A DNA stretch of 64,000 nt from Paenibacillus sp. MMS18-CY102 (GCF_009789195.1 NZ_WSTC01000013.1:89979-153978), one strand, 5' to 3'; positions 9,921 through 19,448 are shown, numbered from the stretch's first letter. Translations and numbers: made by a program. The notes: a model not told the origin generated them from the sequence alone.

Positions 9921-10949
9921 ATGTTTGGAGGATCGAAAGATTTAGGGATCGACTTAGGAACTGCGAACACCCTAGTCTATGTGCGAGGCAAAGGAATTGT
10001 CGTTAGGGAGCCATCTGTGGTGGCCTTACGTACTGATACGAAGACAATTGAAGCGGTAGGCGAGCATGCGAAGAAAATGATCGGCAGAACACCAGGCAAC
10101 ATTCGGGCGATTCGCCCAATGAAGGATGGCGTTATTGCAGATTTCGAAACAACCGCTACAATGATTAAATACTTTATTCGCCAAGCGCAAAAGCAGCGTG
10201 CGTTGTTCCCGCGCCATCCGAACGTCATGGTATGCGTGCCTTCGGGCATTACGGCCGTGGAGAAGCGTGCGGTGGAAGACGCGACGAAACAAGCGGGTGC
10301 GCGTGAGGCGTACACGATTGAAGAGCCGTTCGCAGCAGCAATCGGCGCTGATCTTCCAGTGTGGGAGCCGACAGGCAGCATGGTCGTTGATATCGGCGGC
10401 GGTACGACAGAGGTTGCTGTTATCTCGCTCGGCGGCATCGTGACAAGCCGTTCCATTCGTGTTGCGGGTGATGAGATGGATGAGGCGATTATCCAGTATA
10501 TCAAACGCGTATACAATCTCATGATTGGCGAGCGGACAGCTGAGCAGCTAAAAATGGAGATCGGTTCGGCGATGCCGTTCGACCGTACGGAATCAATCGA
10601 AATTCGCGGGCGCGATCTTGTGAGCGGCTTGCCGAAGACACTCTCCATTACATCCGAAGAAATGAGAGAGGCGCTCACGGATACGGTTAATTCGATCGTG
10701 GACGCAGTTAAGATTACGCTGGAAAAATGCCCGCCTGAGCTGTCTGCTGACATTATGGACCGCGGCATTGTATTAACGGGCGGCGGCGCGCTGCTTCACA
10801 GCTTGGACAAGCTGCTGGCTCGTGAGACAGGAATGCCTGTTATCGTTGCGGAGAATCCGCTCGATTGTGTTGCGATCGGCACAGGGCGTGCGCTCGACAA
10901 CATTCATCTATTTAAGAACAAATCGTCGTCTTCCCGCTCGAAGCGCTAG
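9921..10949 (+). CDS. mreB: Rod-shape-determining actin homologue MreB
   Basis: 342 residues. Actin-fold ATPase that forms membrane-associated filaments and positions the lateral-wall elongasome. The phosphate-1 loop ([16 protein letters not shown]) lies near residues 8-23, the connecting motif [15 protein letters not shown] near 155-169, and the adenosine motif [18 protein letters not shown] near 283-300. The N-terminal FGGSKD is the usual short membrane-binding start. AGAAGGGAG precedes the ATG by 11 bases. First of mreB-mreC-mreD-minC-minD. Confidence 0.97.
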   Translation: MFGGSKDLGIDLGTANTLVYVRGKGIVVREPSVVALRTDTKTIEAVGEHAKKMIGRTPGNIRAIRPMKDGVIADFETTATMIKYFIRQAQKQRALFPRHPNVMVCVPSGITAVEKRAVEDATKQAGAREAYTIEEPFAAAIGADLPVWEPTGSMVVDIGGGTTEVAVISLGGIVTSRSIRVAGDEMDEAIIQYIKRVYNLMIGERTAEQLKMEIGSAMPFDRTESIEIRGRDLVSGLPKTLSITSEEMREALTDTVNSIVDAVKITLEKCPPELSADIMDRGIVLTGGGALLHSLDKLLARETGMPVIVAENPLDCVAIGTGRALDNIHLFKNKSSSSRSKR

Positions 10950-10991
10950 GCAACGGACGGTTTTTCTTACGAATTAGTTAACCAATGGGCG

Positions 10992-11876
10992 GTGATTGAA
11001 CTGTTTAATCTGATGAGAAACAAACGGCTGTTCGTCCTCATGATCGGATTGATCTTGTTCATCGCAGTGCTCGGATTTTCGCTTAACGACAGGAAGCTGT
11101 CGGCACCCGAAAAGTTCGTCAATGATTCCGTCGCCTACGTACAGCAATGGTTTTACAAGCCCGCTGGCTATATAGCGGGCTTGTTTGAGGATATTGGCAG
11201 CATCCGATCCCTGCATGAAGAGAATGAGAACCTCCGTACGATGGCAGCGGCTTATACGCGTGACAAGATTAAGTACAATAGGATTGAGCAAGAAAATGTA
11301 CGGCTGCAGGAAAAACTAAAGTTTACAGAACGGCAAAAAAAACTGAATGATTATGAATACTTAATTGCGCAAGTTGTAGCAATAAGCCCTGATCCGTACA
11401 ACCCGACGATTCGCATTAATCTTGGGTCTGAGAATGGGATTAAGAAAGACATGGCGGTTGTTTCGGAAGATGGGTTGGTAGGCATTGTCGATAAGGTGTC
11501 GGCATTCTCCTCCAGCGTGCAGCCGATTACTTCCCTTGATGAGAAGTCGCCGAGCTCCAAATCGATTTCCGTAACGGTGCTTGGCCGCGAGCTTGAGTCA
11601 TTCGGCATTATTAGTACTTACGATAAGGAATCAGGAAGGCTCATTATGAGCCGTATTCCTGAGAAGGATCCTATGATGGTCGGCGATACGGTCATCACAT
11701 CTGGCTTAGGCAACGTGTTCCCGAGCGGCCTTGTAATTGGCACGGTTGAAACACCGCCGCAAGCAGGTGATTTTGGGCTGACGAAAGTGGCTTCCGTTAA
11801 GCCGTTAGCCGATTTTGACCGCCCAACGGAGCTCTTCGTCGTGAAGATGTCAGAGACAGGGGATGAAACGCCATGA
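10992..11876 (+). CDS. mreC: Rod-shape-determining protein MreC
   Basis: 294 residues: a short cytoplasmic N-terminus, one transmembrane segment near 12-32 (LFVLMIGLILFIAVLGFSL), a coiled coil near 65-110 (EENENLRTMAAAY... ENVRLQEKLKF) and a beta-barrel extracellular domain (INLGSENGIKKDMAVVSEDGLVGIV). It links MreB to the penicillin-binding proteins. The GTG start lacks a strong ribosome site; ATG 11013 is a possible alternative. Its stop overlaps the mreD start by 4 bases (ATGA). Confidence 0.95.
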   Translation: MIELFNLMRNKRLFVLMIGLILFIAVLGFSLNDRKLSAPEKFVNDSVAYVQQWFYKPAGYIAGLFEDIGSIRSLHEENENLRTMAAAYTRDKIKYNRIEQENVRLQEKLKFTERQKKLNDYEYLIAQVVAISPDPYNPTIRINLGSENGIKKDMAVVSEDGLVGIVDKVSAFSSSVQPITSLDEKSPSSKSISVTVLGRELESFGIISTYDKESGRLIMSRIPEKDPMMVGDTVITSGLGNVFPSGLVIGTVETPPQAGDFGLTKVASVKPLADFDRPTELFVVKMSETGDETP

Positions 11877-12400
11877 CGACCGGGCGACTGGTCGTTTTGA
11901 TGTTCGTTCTTTTCTTAATCGAGGGTACGCTTGTGCCGTGGTTCATGCCTGAGCAGCTCACGGGAAGGCTTATTCCCCATTTCACATTCGTTATTGTGTT
12001 GTATACCGCGATGTATGGCGGGCGCCATAAAGCGCTCGTGCTCGGGCTTGTTTTTGGTTTGCTGCAGGATATTGCCTATTACGGCCATTTGCTTGGCATT
12101 CATTCGTTCTCGATGGGGCTGCTTGGGTATTTGACAGGCCTGCTGCTAGACAAGAAACGGGTGACGATGATGAGTGCGTTGTTAGTCGTCACGGTATGCT
12201 GCCTCGTCTATGAGTCCGTTATTTACGGCGTCTATCTCGTATTCCGTTTTACTCGCGAAACCTATAGTTATGCGATGGTTGATCATATTTTGCTCAGTAC
12301 GTTTCTGCAATTAGGATTTGCCTTGGTTGTTTACGTGCCGGTCCGTCGGTGGGTAGACCGTTCGGGCTATGCCGCAAAATCGGAAAATGAAGAAGAATAA
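11873..12400 (+). CDS. mreD: Rod-shape-determining membrane protein MreD
   Basis: 175 residues with five or six hydrophobic segments, beginning LVVLMFVLFLIEGTLVPWF, plus the conserved GLVFGLLQDIAYYGHLLGIHSFSMGLLGYL loop region seen in MreD (quoted here as two adjoining parts of the family's central motif). It acts in the membrane with MreB and MreC in cell elongation. The start codon overlaps the mreC stop, so translation is coupled. Confidence 0.93.
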   Translation: MTTGRLVVLMFVLFLIEGTLVPWFMPEQLTGRLIPHFTFVIVLYTAMYGGRHKALVLGLVFGLLQDIAYYGHLLGIHSFSMGLLGYLTGLLLDKKRVTMMSALLVVTVCCLVYESVIYGVYLVFRFTRETYSYAMVDHILLSTFLQLGFALVVYVPVRRWVDRSGYAAKSENEEE

Positions 12401-12462
12401 GCGCGTTCGGCAGGATTCGAGGCATGTCGAAAAGAAAGAGTAGATTGGAGGAGGGACGTTCG

Positions 12463-13128
12463 TTGACCGAGAAACAGCATATTACGATTAAGGGCGTTAA
12501 AGAAGGTCTCGTGTTCCTTCTCGATGATCGCTGCGAATTTTCGGCTTTGCTCGATGAGTTGCACTATAAGCTGGAAAAAACGCATCAACAGCTGCTTTCA
12601 GGACCGCTAATTCACGTTCATGTCAAATTAGGCAGCCGTGAAACGACTGAGGATGAGAAGGATCGGATTAAATCGGTGTTGCGCCAGAGGGGCAACTTGC
12701 TCGTGCAATCCATTCAAAGCGAAGCCGAGCAGGAATCAGCAGCCAACAGCAACAAGCAAGAGATGAAAGTCATGTCAGGCATTATTCGATCCGGTCAGGT
12801 GATCACGCATGATGGAAGCTTGCTTCTGCTTGGTGATTTGCATCCTGGCGGATCCATTATATGCACAGGGGATATTTACGTCATGGGAACACTGGCTGGC
12901 ATGGCGCATGCTGGAGCAGAAGGGAATGCAGATGCGATTATCGCGTCCTCCTTGTTGCGCCCGACACAGCTGCGTATTGCTGAAGTGATAAGCAGGCCTC
13001 CAGAGGAATGGATGACTGGAGATGCTGCCATGGAATATGCATTTTTGCAAGAAGGCGTAATGCAAGTCGACAAGACGACCCAATTGTTCCGAATGCGTAA
13101 AGAACCGATCGTGTATAAAGGAGTGTAG
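12463..13128 (+). CDS. minC: Septum-site inhibitor MinC
   Basis: 221 residues. MinC inhibits FtsZ assembly away from midcell. The N-terminal FtsZ-inhibitory domain begins QHITIKGVKEGLVFLLDD; the C-terminal beta-helix begins near residue 110 with IIRSGQVITHDGSLLLLGDL and PGGSIICTGDIYVMG, and contains AHAGAEG and LLRPTQLRIAE. TTG 12463 was chosen: GGAGGAGGG lies 8 bases upstream and the N-terminus then matches B. subtilis MinC; the frame opens at ATG 12424 without a ribosome site. minD follows 3 bases later. Confidence 0.94.
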   Translation: MTEKQHITIKGVKEGLVFLLDDRCEFSALLDELHYKLEKTHQQLLSGPLIHVHVKLGSRETTEDEKDRIKSVLRQRGNLLVQSIQSEAEQESAANSNKQEMKVMSGIIRSGQVITHDGSLLLLGDLHPGGSIICTGDIYVMGTLAGMAHAGAEGNADAIIASSLLRPTQLRIAEVISRPPEEWMTGDAAMEYAFLQEGVMQVDKTTQLFRMRKEPIVYKGV

Positions 13129-13131
13129 ATC

Positions 13132-13923
13132 ATGGGAGATGCGATAGTCGTAACTTCAGGAAAAGGAGGCGTCGGCAAGACGACGACGTCTGCGAATTTG
13201 GGCACGGCACTTGCACTGCTCGGCAAAAAAGTATGCATGGTCGATACGGATATCGGATTGCGCAATCTGGATGTCGTCATGGGACTTGAGAACCGTATTG
13301 TTTATGACCTAGTCGACGTTGCAGAGGGGCGCTGCCGGCTGCAGCAAGCGCTCGTGAAAGATAAGCGGTTCGAAGAATTGTACATGCTGCCGGCTGCGCA
13401 GACGAAAGATAAGCATGATGTCTCGCCAGATCAGGTGCGTGACATGATTCTTGAATTAAAGAAGGATTTTGATTTTGTTATTATCGATTGTCCAGCAGGG
13501 ATTGAACAAGGCTTCCGTAATGCAGTTGCTGGCGCGGATCGGGCAATTGTCGTTACGACGCCGGAAAATGCGGCGGTTCGCGATGCAGACCGTGTTATCG
13601 GACTGCTTGAACAGACGCAAGTTGCTTCGAAGCTGGTCATTAACCGGATTCGGCCAAGCATGCTGAAGACTGGCGATATGCTCGATATCGATGAGGTGTG
13701 CCAAGTGCTCGCGATTGATCTGCTTGGCATCGTGCCAGATGACGAGAAGGTCATTAAGTCTGCGAACGCAGGCGAGCCAACCGTCATGGATCCTTCATCG
13801 CGTGCTGCAATTGCTTATCGCAACATTGCTCGCCGCATTTTGGGTGACATGGTCCCGCTGATGCCGCTTGAAGATAAGACGGGCATGCTTAAACGATTCC
13901 GCAAGTTCCTCGGAATAGGATGA
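13132..13923 (+). CDS. minD: Septum-site-determining ATPase MinD
   Basis: 263 residues. Deviant Walker A SGKGGVGKTTT near residues 8-18, Walker B VIIDCPAGIEQG near 116-127, and a C-terminal amphipathic membrane-targeting helix (GMLKRFRKFLGIG). It binds the membrane in the ATP form and recruits MinC. AAGGAGTG precedes the ATG. The mreBCD-minCD order is the standard Bacillales arrangement. Confidence 0.97.
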   Translation: MGDAIVVTSGKGGVGKTTTSANLGTALALLGKKVCMVDTDIGLRNLDVVMGLENRIVYDLVDVAEGRCRLQQALVKDKRFEELYMLPAAQTKDKHDVSPDQVRDMILELKKDFDFVIIDCPAGIEQGFRNAVAGADRAIVVTTPENAAVRDADRVIGLLEQTQVASKLVINRIRPSMLKTGDMLDIDEVCQVLAIDLLGIVPDDEKVIKSANAGEPTVMDPSSRAAIAYRNIARRILGDMVPLMPLEDKTGMLKRFRKFLGIG

Positions 13924-13930
13924 AGCTAGT

Positions 13931-15076
13931 GTGATTAATAAATTCAAAAAGCTAGACTGGGGCATACTCGTGTTGTTGCTGCTGTTTATGTGCATTAGTA
14001 CGATGATCGTTCACAGCGCTACATCATACGATCCACGATATGCCTCTTATGATACGAAGACCGTCATTTTTTATTGCATAGGCTTTGGCGTCGTTTTGCT
14101 TATGTCCATGATCGATTATCGCTTGCTTCTCAAAGGTTGGTATATCTGGTATGCGATCGGGCTTGTTTCGCTAGTGCTCGTCTTTTTCTTAGCCAAAGAA
14201 ATTAACGGTGCACGAAGCTGGTTTGAGTTCGGCGGATTGCAGTTCCAGCCTGCGGAGATGGTTAAGATCGTGTTGATCATCGGGATTGCTTTCTTAATGG
14301 GAAGGCGGCAGGGAGAACCGCTGCTGCTGACGAATGATGTATTGCCAGTGGCGCTGTATGCATTTATTCCGTTCTTGCTCGTTATGATGCAGCCTGACCT
14401 TGGCAACGCGATCATTTATTTGATTATCGTGCTGGGCATGCTCTGGATCGGCAATGTCAAATATACGCATGTGCTTGTCGGATTGTCGGTTGTTGTCGGC
14501 TTTATTCTCGTGTTCGGCATTTTGTTTAATACGTACAATGCGCAAATCAAGACGTACCTGACCGAGCATGAGAAGCTGCACTGGTATCAACGGATTAACG
14601 GGTTTATGAACCCGGGTAATGCGTCTGAGAAGGAAGTATACCAAGCAACCAAAGCAAAGATCGCTATTGGTTCCGGCGGCCTGGCAGGCGATGGATACTT
14701 AAAGGGCGATTCAAAAAATAAAGCGTTCATTTCGTATCCATATTCTGATTCCATCTTCGTCGTCGTCGGGGAAGAGTTCGGGTTCCAAGGCTCAGCGGTG
14801 TTGCTGCTGCTATACTTCTTATTGATTTATAGGATGATTCTAATCGCCTTCCAGTGCTATGACAAACGGGGGTCGTTCATGATTATCGGGATTGTCTCGA
14901 TGTTCGTGTTCCAGATTTTCGAGAATATCGGAATGATGATCGGCTTGATGCCGATTACTGGAATTACGCTTCCGTTTGTCAGCTACGGCGGCACTTCCTT
15001 GCTGCTTAACATGCTTTGTATTGGGTTGGTGTTTAGCATTAAAGTGCATCAAGAGAAGTACGAATTAGATACGTAA
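13931..15076 (+). CDS. rodA: SEDS-family peptidoglycan polymerase, RodA type
   Basis: 381 residues and about ten transmembrane segments. SEDS proteins polymerise lipid II with partner class B penicillin-binding proteins. Conserved features are ARSWFEFGGLQFQPAEMVKI, QPDLGNAIIY (the Asp region essential in RodA/FtsW) and the C-terminal PFVSYGGTSLLLNM. The GTG start lies 7 bases after minD. Assignment to RodA rather than FtsW/SpoVE rests on the neighbourhood with mre/min genes and is an inference. A strong terminator follows. Confidence 0.85.
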   Translation: MINKFKKLDWGILVLLLLFMCISTMIVHSATSYDPRYASYDTKTVIFYCIGFGVVLLMSMIDYRLLLKGWYIWYAIGLVSLVLVFFLAKEINGARSWFEFGGLQFQPAEMVKIVLIIGIAFLMGRRQGEPLLLTNDVLPVALYAFIPFLLVMMQPDLGNAIIYLIIVLGMLWIGNVKYTHVLVGLSVVVGFILVFGILFNTYNAQIKTYLTEHEKLHWYQRINGFMNPGNASEKEVYQATKAKIAIGSGGLAGDGYLKGDSKNKAFISYPYSDSIFVVVGEEFGFQGSAVLLLLYFLLIYRMILIAFQCYDKRGSFMIIGIVSMFVFQIFENIGMMIGLMPITGITLPFVSYGGTSLLLNMLCIGLVFSIKVHQEKYELDT

Positions 15077-15083
15077 GCGGCCA

Positions 15084-15121
15084 AACTCTCCTTTCGTCAG
15101 CAGATGAAGGAGAGTTTTTTT
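15084..15121 (+). terminator. Rho-independent terminator after rodA
   Basis: AACTCTCCTT pairs with AAGGAGAGTT, followed by a T run. It ends the mre-min-rodA unit and marks the left border of the metabolic insert. Confidence 0.9.
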
Positions 15122-15158
15122 GATCGATAAAATGCTGTCGTGGCATGGCTTTCCTGTA

Positions 15159-15164
15159 TATAAT
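15159..15164 (+). promoter_or_regulatory. Candidate -10 element for the HxlR regulator
   Basis: TATAAT at 15159-15164, 55 bases before the GTG start; no convincing -35 is visible. Confidence 0.35.
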
Positions 15165-15219
15165 AGGATGTAGTTTCCATATTGCAGGGTGTCCGAGCCT
15201 ATTATTAGGAGTTGAGAGC

Positions 15220-15591
15220 GTGGAAGAGTCGAGGCATTTGCCAGACATGCATGAGTCGCCTTGCCATTACCGGCGTGCGCTTGAAGTTATATCGAATAAA
15301 TGGACGGTGCTTGTTTTTTATGAACTGGAAACGGGCGCGAAGCGGTATCATTATTTGAAGAAACAGGTCGAAGGCGTTACCCAAAAAATGTTGACACAAA
15401 CCTTAAGGCAGCTAGAGCGGGACGGGCTTGTGCATCGGGAGGTTTATCCGACGGTTCCTCCGAGCGTTGAATATTCGCTTACGCCGCTTGGCGAGAGCTT
15501 GATTGAGCCGATGCGAATGCTGCACAAATGGACGGAGTCCCACTACGGGTCCGTGCTAGCAGCTAGGGAATTGTACGACCAGCATGCATGA
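15220..15591 (+). CDS. HxlR-family winged-helix regulator
   Basis: 123 residues. HxlR-type DNA-binding domain: CHYRRALEVISNKWTVLVFYEL, then HYLKKQVEGVTQKMLTQTLRQLERDGLV and the wing (VPPSVEYSLTPLG). A single Cys just before the first helix is at the position of the redox-active Cys known in some family members such as HypR, so thiol sensing is possible but inferred. GTG 15220 has AGGAG 8 bases upstream; the frame is open to 15145 without a ribosome site. It heads the allantoinase-M20-dehydrogenase cluster on the same strand and probably controls it. Confidence 0.82.
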   Translation: MEESRHLPDMHESPCHYRRALEVISNKWTVLVFYELETGAKRYHYLKKQVEGVTQKMLTQTLRQLERDGLVHREVYPTVPPSVEYSLTPLGESLIEPMRMLHKWTESHYGSVLAARELYDQHA

Positions 15592-15629
15592 CATTGACAT
15601 GAATTGTTAGGAATTATGAAATGAAGTGC

Positions 15630-15658
15630 ATGACATACGCAATTTCTCGCTGTATGAT
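15630..15658 (+). promoter_or_regulatory. SigmaA-type promoter for the allantoinase cluster
   Basis: ATGACA (15630-15635), 17-base spacer, TATGAT (15653-15658). A second -35-like TTGACA lies at 15594-15599 with a poorer -10. This is the natural target for the adjacent HxlR protein. Confidence 0.55.
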
Positions 15659-15793
15659 GTGACTATAACTAACATGGTGATTGGAACATAACCGGCATAC
15701 GCTACAAGCAAAAATGCTGCCTGTGCTGAAACATGCAACGGCGAATAGGAACGAGGCCTTAGTCAAACAAGGGACAGTTTGGAGGCTGATACG

Positions 15794-17206
15794 ATGATGG
15801 CACAGCTCGAATGGGTCGTGAAAGGCGGGGATGCCGTCCTTCCGGATGGGGTGAAGCGGCTTGATATTGGCATTGCAGGCGGCTTAATCGTGGCTATAGG
15901 GGAGCACCTGGACACAACCCACGCCCAAATCATTGATGCGGCAGGATTGACTGTCATGCCAGGTGCGATTGATGTCCATGTGCATCTCAATGAGCCTGCT
16001 CTTGGCCACTGGGAAGGGTTCCGCACCGGGACGTTGGCCCTTGCTGCAGGCGGATGCACAACTTTTTTCGATATGCCGCTCAATGGAAGGCCACCGACCG
16101 TGTCGGTCCCTGCGTTGCGCCTGAAGCAGGCATTGGCTGAATCTGCGTCGCGTATCGATTACGGCCTCTGGGGCGGGCTGATGCCGGGCTATCTGGATCA
16201 GATTGAGCCATTGGCAGCGGCAGGCGTCATTGGTTTCAAAGCATTTATGTCCTCGCCGGGCTCGTTCGAGGAAGGGGATTTTTGCGAGGTCGATGATCTT
16301 CATCTGCTCAGAGGCATGGCGCGAATCGCGCCAACTGGACGGCTGCTTGCACTTCATGCGGAGAGCGAGCCGATCGTATCTGCCCTTGCTCGCGAAATGA
16401 GGCAAGAAGGCAGAGTAGATGCCCGTTCTTATGCGATGTCGCGGCCCGTTTGGGCGGAGCGTGAAGCGGTGAGGCGTGCGCTGTTAGCAGCTGAGATGAC
16501 CGGATGTCCGGTACATTTCGTCCATATCAGCAGTGCTGAGGCTGTCATGGACATTGCGGAAGCGCGGCGTTCTGGGGTGGATGCCTCGATTGAAACATGC
16601 GCGCATTATTTAACGCTGACGGTTGATGATTTTGTACAGCTCGGAGCAATCGCCAAGTGTGCGCCTCCGCTAAGGGATACGTCTAATCTCGAACGGATGT
16701 GGGAGCTTATTGCAGACGGCACGATTAATCTGGTGTCCTCGGACCATTCGCCTTGCCCGCCTGAGATGAAGGCAGGGGATAATTATTTTGACATCTGGGG
16801 CGGCATATCTGGCGCGCAGAGCACGATGGAGCTGGTGCTTGGCGAAGGCTGCCTGAAGCGGGGAATTTCGCTTGAGAGAGCAGCCCGCATACTTGCGGAA
16901 GCGCCAGCTCAGCGGTTTGGAATTTCGGATCGCAAAGGGTCGATACAGGTTGGGCTAGACGCAGACTTAGCGCTTGTCGACTTGAATCATGCGTACACGT
17001 TGAAGCAGGAGGACCTATTGGATCGGCATCGCCAAAGCCCATATGTGGGCAGAACATTCGGCTGCCGCGTCATCCGCACCTTAGTGAGGGGGCAGACGGT
17101 ATACGAAGTTAGCGGGATTGGGCGCGGCGATAAGCAAGGGGGAGGATTGCCTATTCGGCCAACGCCTCTTTTTGCTAATAGGCAACCAAGGAGGCAAGAT
17201 AGCTGA
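15794..17206 (+). CDS. Allantoinase (cyclic amidohydrolase)
   Basis: 470 residues. Amidohydrolase-superfamily metalloenzyme; allantoinase opens the hydantoin ring of allantoin to give allantoate. Visible metal and catalytic motifs are GAIDVHVHLNEP (with HWEGFRTGTLALAAGG), the GFKAF lysine, HAESE, CPVHFVHISS and SSDHSPCPPEMK, plus the allantoinase-like WGGISGAQSTMEL. The whole pattern resembles B. subtilis PucH and E. coli AllB more than dihydroorotase. ATG 15794 follows GGAGG by 8 bases; the frame's TTG 15779 overlaps that site. The stop overlaps the next start by one base. No other complete purine-catabolism genes are visible, so the physiological substrate is uncertain. Confidence 0.82.
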   Translation: MMAQLEWVVKGGDAVLPDGVKRLDIGIAGGLIVAIGEHLDTTHAQIIDAAGLTVMPGAIDVHVHLNEPALGHWEGFRTGTLALAAGGCTTFFDMPLNGRPPTVSVPALRLKQALAESASRIDYGLWGGLMPGYLDQIEPLAAAGVIGFKAFMSSPGSFEEGDFCEVDDLHLLRGMARIAPTGRLLALHAESEPIVSALAREMRQEGRVDARSYAMSRPVWAEREAVRRALLAAEMTGCPVHFVHISSAEAVMDIAEARRSGVDASIETCAHYLTLTVDDFVQLGAIAKCAPPLRDTSNLERMWELIADGTINLVSSDHSPCPPEMKAGDNYFDIWGGISGAQSTMELVLGEGCLKRGISLERAARILAEAPAQRFGISDRKGSIQVGLDADLALVDLNHAYTLKQEDLLDRHRQSPYVGRTFGCRVIRTLVRGQTVYEVSGIGRGDKQGGGLPIRPTPLFANRQPRRQDS

Positions 17207-18441
17207 TGGATGATAAAATAAAGCTATTGGCTTGGCTCGACCAAAATGATGAGCGGTTGTATGCAATGATTCAATCGCTTGTGCGTGTACCTTCCGACAA
17301 CCCGCTAGGCGATTGCAAGCCGATTGCCGCAGAAACCGCTGCACTCCTTGCCCAACATGGCTTTGATCCGGTGCGGCTGCCTATACCCGCTGAAGCAATT
17401 CACGCAGCGGGCATGCAATCTGCTGATAATATAGTAGCAGAGCTCCTTGTTGGCGATGGCTGCGGCCCAGTCATTGTCTTGAATGCGCATGGCGACGTCG
17501 TGCCTCCAGGCGAAGGGTGGCACTATGATCCGTATGCTGGTGATATTGTGGAAGGCAAACTTTATGGACGAGGCGCAGCGGTGTCCAAGTCGGATATTGC
17601 GGTCTATACGTTCGCAGCGATGGCGCTTCGCGAAACCGGTGCCGCAGGTGCTGGGAAGCTCGTGCTAGCATTTACCTTTGATGAAGAAACCGGAGGCGAG
17701 ATCGGTCCACAGCGGCTGCTGCAGGAAGGGCAAATTCGTCCGGATTACGCGATTTGTGCAGGGTTTACCCATTCGATCGTCCATGCGCATAACGGGTGCT
17801 TGCACTTGGAAGTTACGGTTAAGGGCAAGTCGGCGCATGCCGCCATCCCTGACACAGGCACAGACGCTATCGAAGCGATGAATGGGCTGCTCCAAATGTT
17901 ATATGCGCATCGCGCTGAGCTGCAAGCGATTCAATCGAACATCACCGGCATTCAATCGCCGACGCTGAATGTTGGCTTGATTAACGGCGGCATTAATACG
18001 AATGTAGTGCCGGATCGATGTACGATTCGGCTGGACCGCCGCATTATACCGGAAGAGCAGCCGGAACAGGCGGAGCGGGAGCTGGTTAAGCGGCTGGAAG
18101 AAGCTGCGGAGCAATACCCAGGCGTTACGATAGAGATACGCCGCATCTTGCTGGCGCTGCCCTTCGGCCCTGTGCCAGAGAGCTCTCCGCTTATTGGTGC
18201 ACTCCAGCATAATGCTAGCCAGCTCCTTGGGGAGAGGCTGCCAATTGAAGGCGTGCCGCTATACGCGGATGCGAGGCATTTTTACGAAGCGGGCATTCCG
18301 GCCGTGATGTTCGGGGCAGGCCCCCGCACATTAGCAGAAGCGAACGGGCATCGGGCGGATGAGCATGTCGAGCTGGCGGATGTTTCCGCCGCTGTCCGGA
18401 TTGTCGCCTTGTCGTTATATGATCTATTTAACCTTGCGTGA
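17206..18441 (+). CDS. M20/ArgE-DapE-family metallohydrolase with atypical metal site
   Basis: 411 residues; M20 fold with catalytic and lid domains. Canonical elements kept: NAHGDVVP (metal His, catalytic Asp, near residue 94), TFDEETGGE (general base pair, near 161-169), the lid motif SAHAAIPDTG and a terminal GHRADEH. Two others differ: after GRGA the bridging Asp expected in GRGAxD is Val (AAVSKSD), and the GEPT-type Glu is replaced in AICAGFTHS. It overlaps the allantoinase by one base, so it is co-translated. It is not the AllC type by motif, so calling it allantoate amidohydrolase is not supported. Substrate unknown. Confidence 0.75.
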   Translation: MDDKIKLLAWLDQNDERLYAMIQSLVRVPSDNPLGDCKPIAAETAALLAQHGFDPVRLPIPAEAIHAAGMQSADNIVAELLVGDGCGPVIVLNAHGDVVPPGEGWHYDPYAGDIVEGKLYGRGAAVSKSDIAVYTFAAMALRETGAAGAGKLVLAFTFDEETGGEIGPQRLLQEGQIRPDYAICAGFTHSIVHAHNGCLHLEVTVKGKSAHAAIPDTGTDAIEAMNGLLQMLYAHRAELQAIQSNITGIQSPTLNVGLINGGINTNVVPDRCTIRLDRRIIPEEQPEQAERELVKRLEEAAEQYPGVTIEIRRILLALPFGPVPESSPLIGALQHNASQLLGERLPIEGVPLYADARHFYEAGIPAVMFGAGPRTLAEANGHRADEHVELADVSAAVRIVALSLYDLFNLA

Positions 18442-18466
18442 TGAGGGCAATTGAAGGAGATTAAGC

Positions 18467-19426
18467 ATGAACATAGTAGTTCTGGACGGATATACGCTTA
18501 ACCCGGGCGATTTGAGCTGGGTGCCTTTGGAGCAGTTGGGCAGCTTGACCGTGTACGAGCGTACGGAGCGTGAGCAATTGCTGGAGCGCGCGCAAGGTGC
18601 GGATGTGCTTTTGACGAACAAAACGCCTCTTGACGCAGCCGTCCTGGCCGAACTGCCTGCGTTGCGATACATTGGCGTACTTGCGACGGGCTATAACGTC
18701 GTTGATACGAGGGCAGCTTCCGAGCGTGGCATTGTGGTGACGAATATTCCTGGCTATAGTTCCGCTTCGGTTGTCCAACTCGTCTTTGCTTATTTGCTGG
18801 AGCATTGCCATCATGTGCAGCGCCATAGCGATGAAGTGCAGGCGGGAAAATGGAGCGCTAGCGCCGATTTTACATTCACTAGCTATCCGCTGGTGGAGTT
18901 AGTTGGCAAGACGATAGGGATTGTTGGTTTCGGGCAAATTGGCCAGCAAGTGGCACGGGCCGCGCTTGCCTTCGGGCTGCATGTGAGGGTCTATTCCCGC
19001 ACAGCGAAGCAGGTAGAGGGGCTTGGGCAAGTTCAATTCGTTCCGTTCGATGAGCTGTTGGAGCATTCGGATTTTATTACGCTGCATTGCCCTTTAACGC
19101 CAGATACGCAGGGGCTTGTGAACAAGGATTCGATTGCACGAATGAAGCCATCGGCTTTCTTCATCAACACGGCGCGAGGGGGGCATGTGGTAGAGGCGGA
19201 TCTTGCAGAAGCGCTGAATGCGGGCGCTATTGCGGGAGCGGCTTTAGATGTTCTCACGGCCGAGCCGCCGCATGCGGATAACCCGTTGCTTACCGCGCGC
19301 AATTGTATCATTACGCCGCATATCGGCTGGGCTACCTTAGAAGCGAGGGCACGCTTGATGCATATAGCTGTTCATAATTTGAAGAGCTATATGGCTGGTG
19401 AAACGGTTAATCGCGTGAATGCTTAA
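18467..19426 (+). CDS. D-2-hydroxyacid dehydrogenase, glycerate/hydroxypyruvate reductase type
   Basis: 319 residues. NAD(P)-dependent D-isomer 2-hydroxyacid dehydrogenase. The Rossmann loop GIVGFGQIGQQVA lies near residues 148-160, the substrate motif VLATGYNVVD near 76-85, and the catalytic triad can be placed as Arg in NTARGG, Glu in TAEPPH and His in ITPHIGW. The N-terminus (NIVVLDGYTLNPGDLSW) resembles the glycerate dehydrogenase group. In the cluster it could reduce glyoxylate or a related keto acid released from allantoin, which is inference. GAAGGAG precedes the ATG; a terminator-like hairpin follows. Confidence 0.82.
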   Translation: MNIVVLDGYTLNPGDLSWVPLEQLGSLTVYERTEREQLLERAQGADVLLTNKTPLDAAVLAELPALRYIGVLATGYNVVDTRAASERGIVVTNIPGYSSASVVQLVFAYLLEHCHHVQRHSDEVQAGKWSASADFTFTSYPLVELVGKTIGIVGFGQIGQQVARAALAFGLHVRVYSRTAKQVEGLGQVQFVPFDELLEHSDFITLHCPLTPDTQGLVNKDSIARMKPSAFFINTARGGHVVEADLAEALNAGAIAGAALDVLTAEPPHADNPLLTARNCIITPHIGWATLEARARLMHIAVHNLKSYMAGETVNRVNA

Positions 19427-19448
19427 TTGGACTGGGAAACAGATAAAC

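Noticed and set aside
17206..18441. Naming the M20 gene allantoate amidohydrolase
   Set aside because: Its motifs (NAHGDVVP, GRGAAVSKSD) are ArgE/DapE-like and lack the AllC-type pattern; the neighbourhood alone is not enough.
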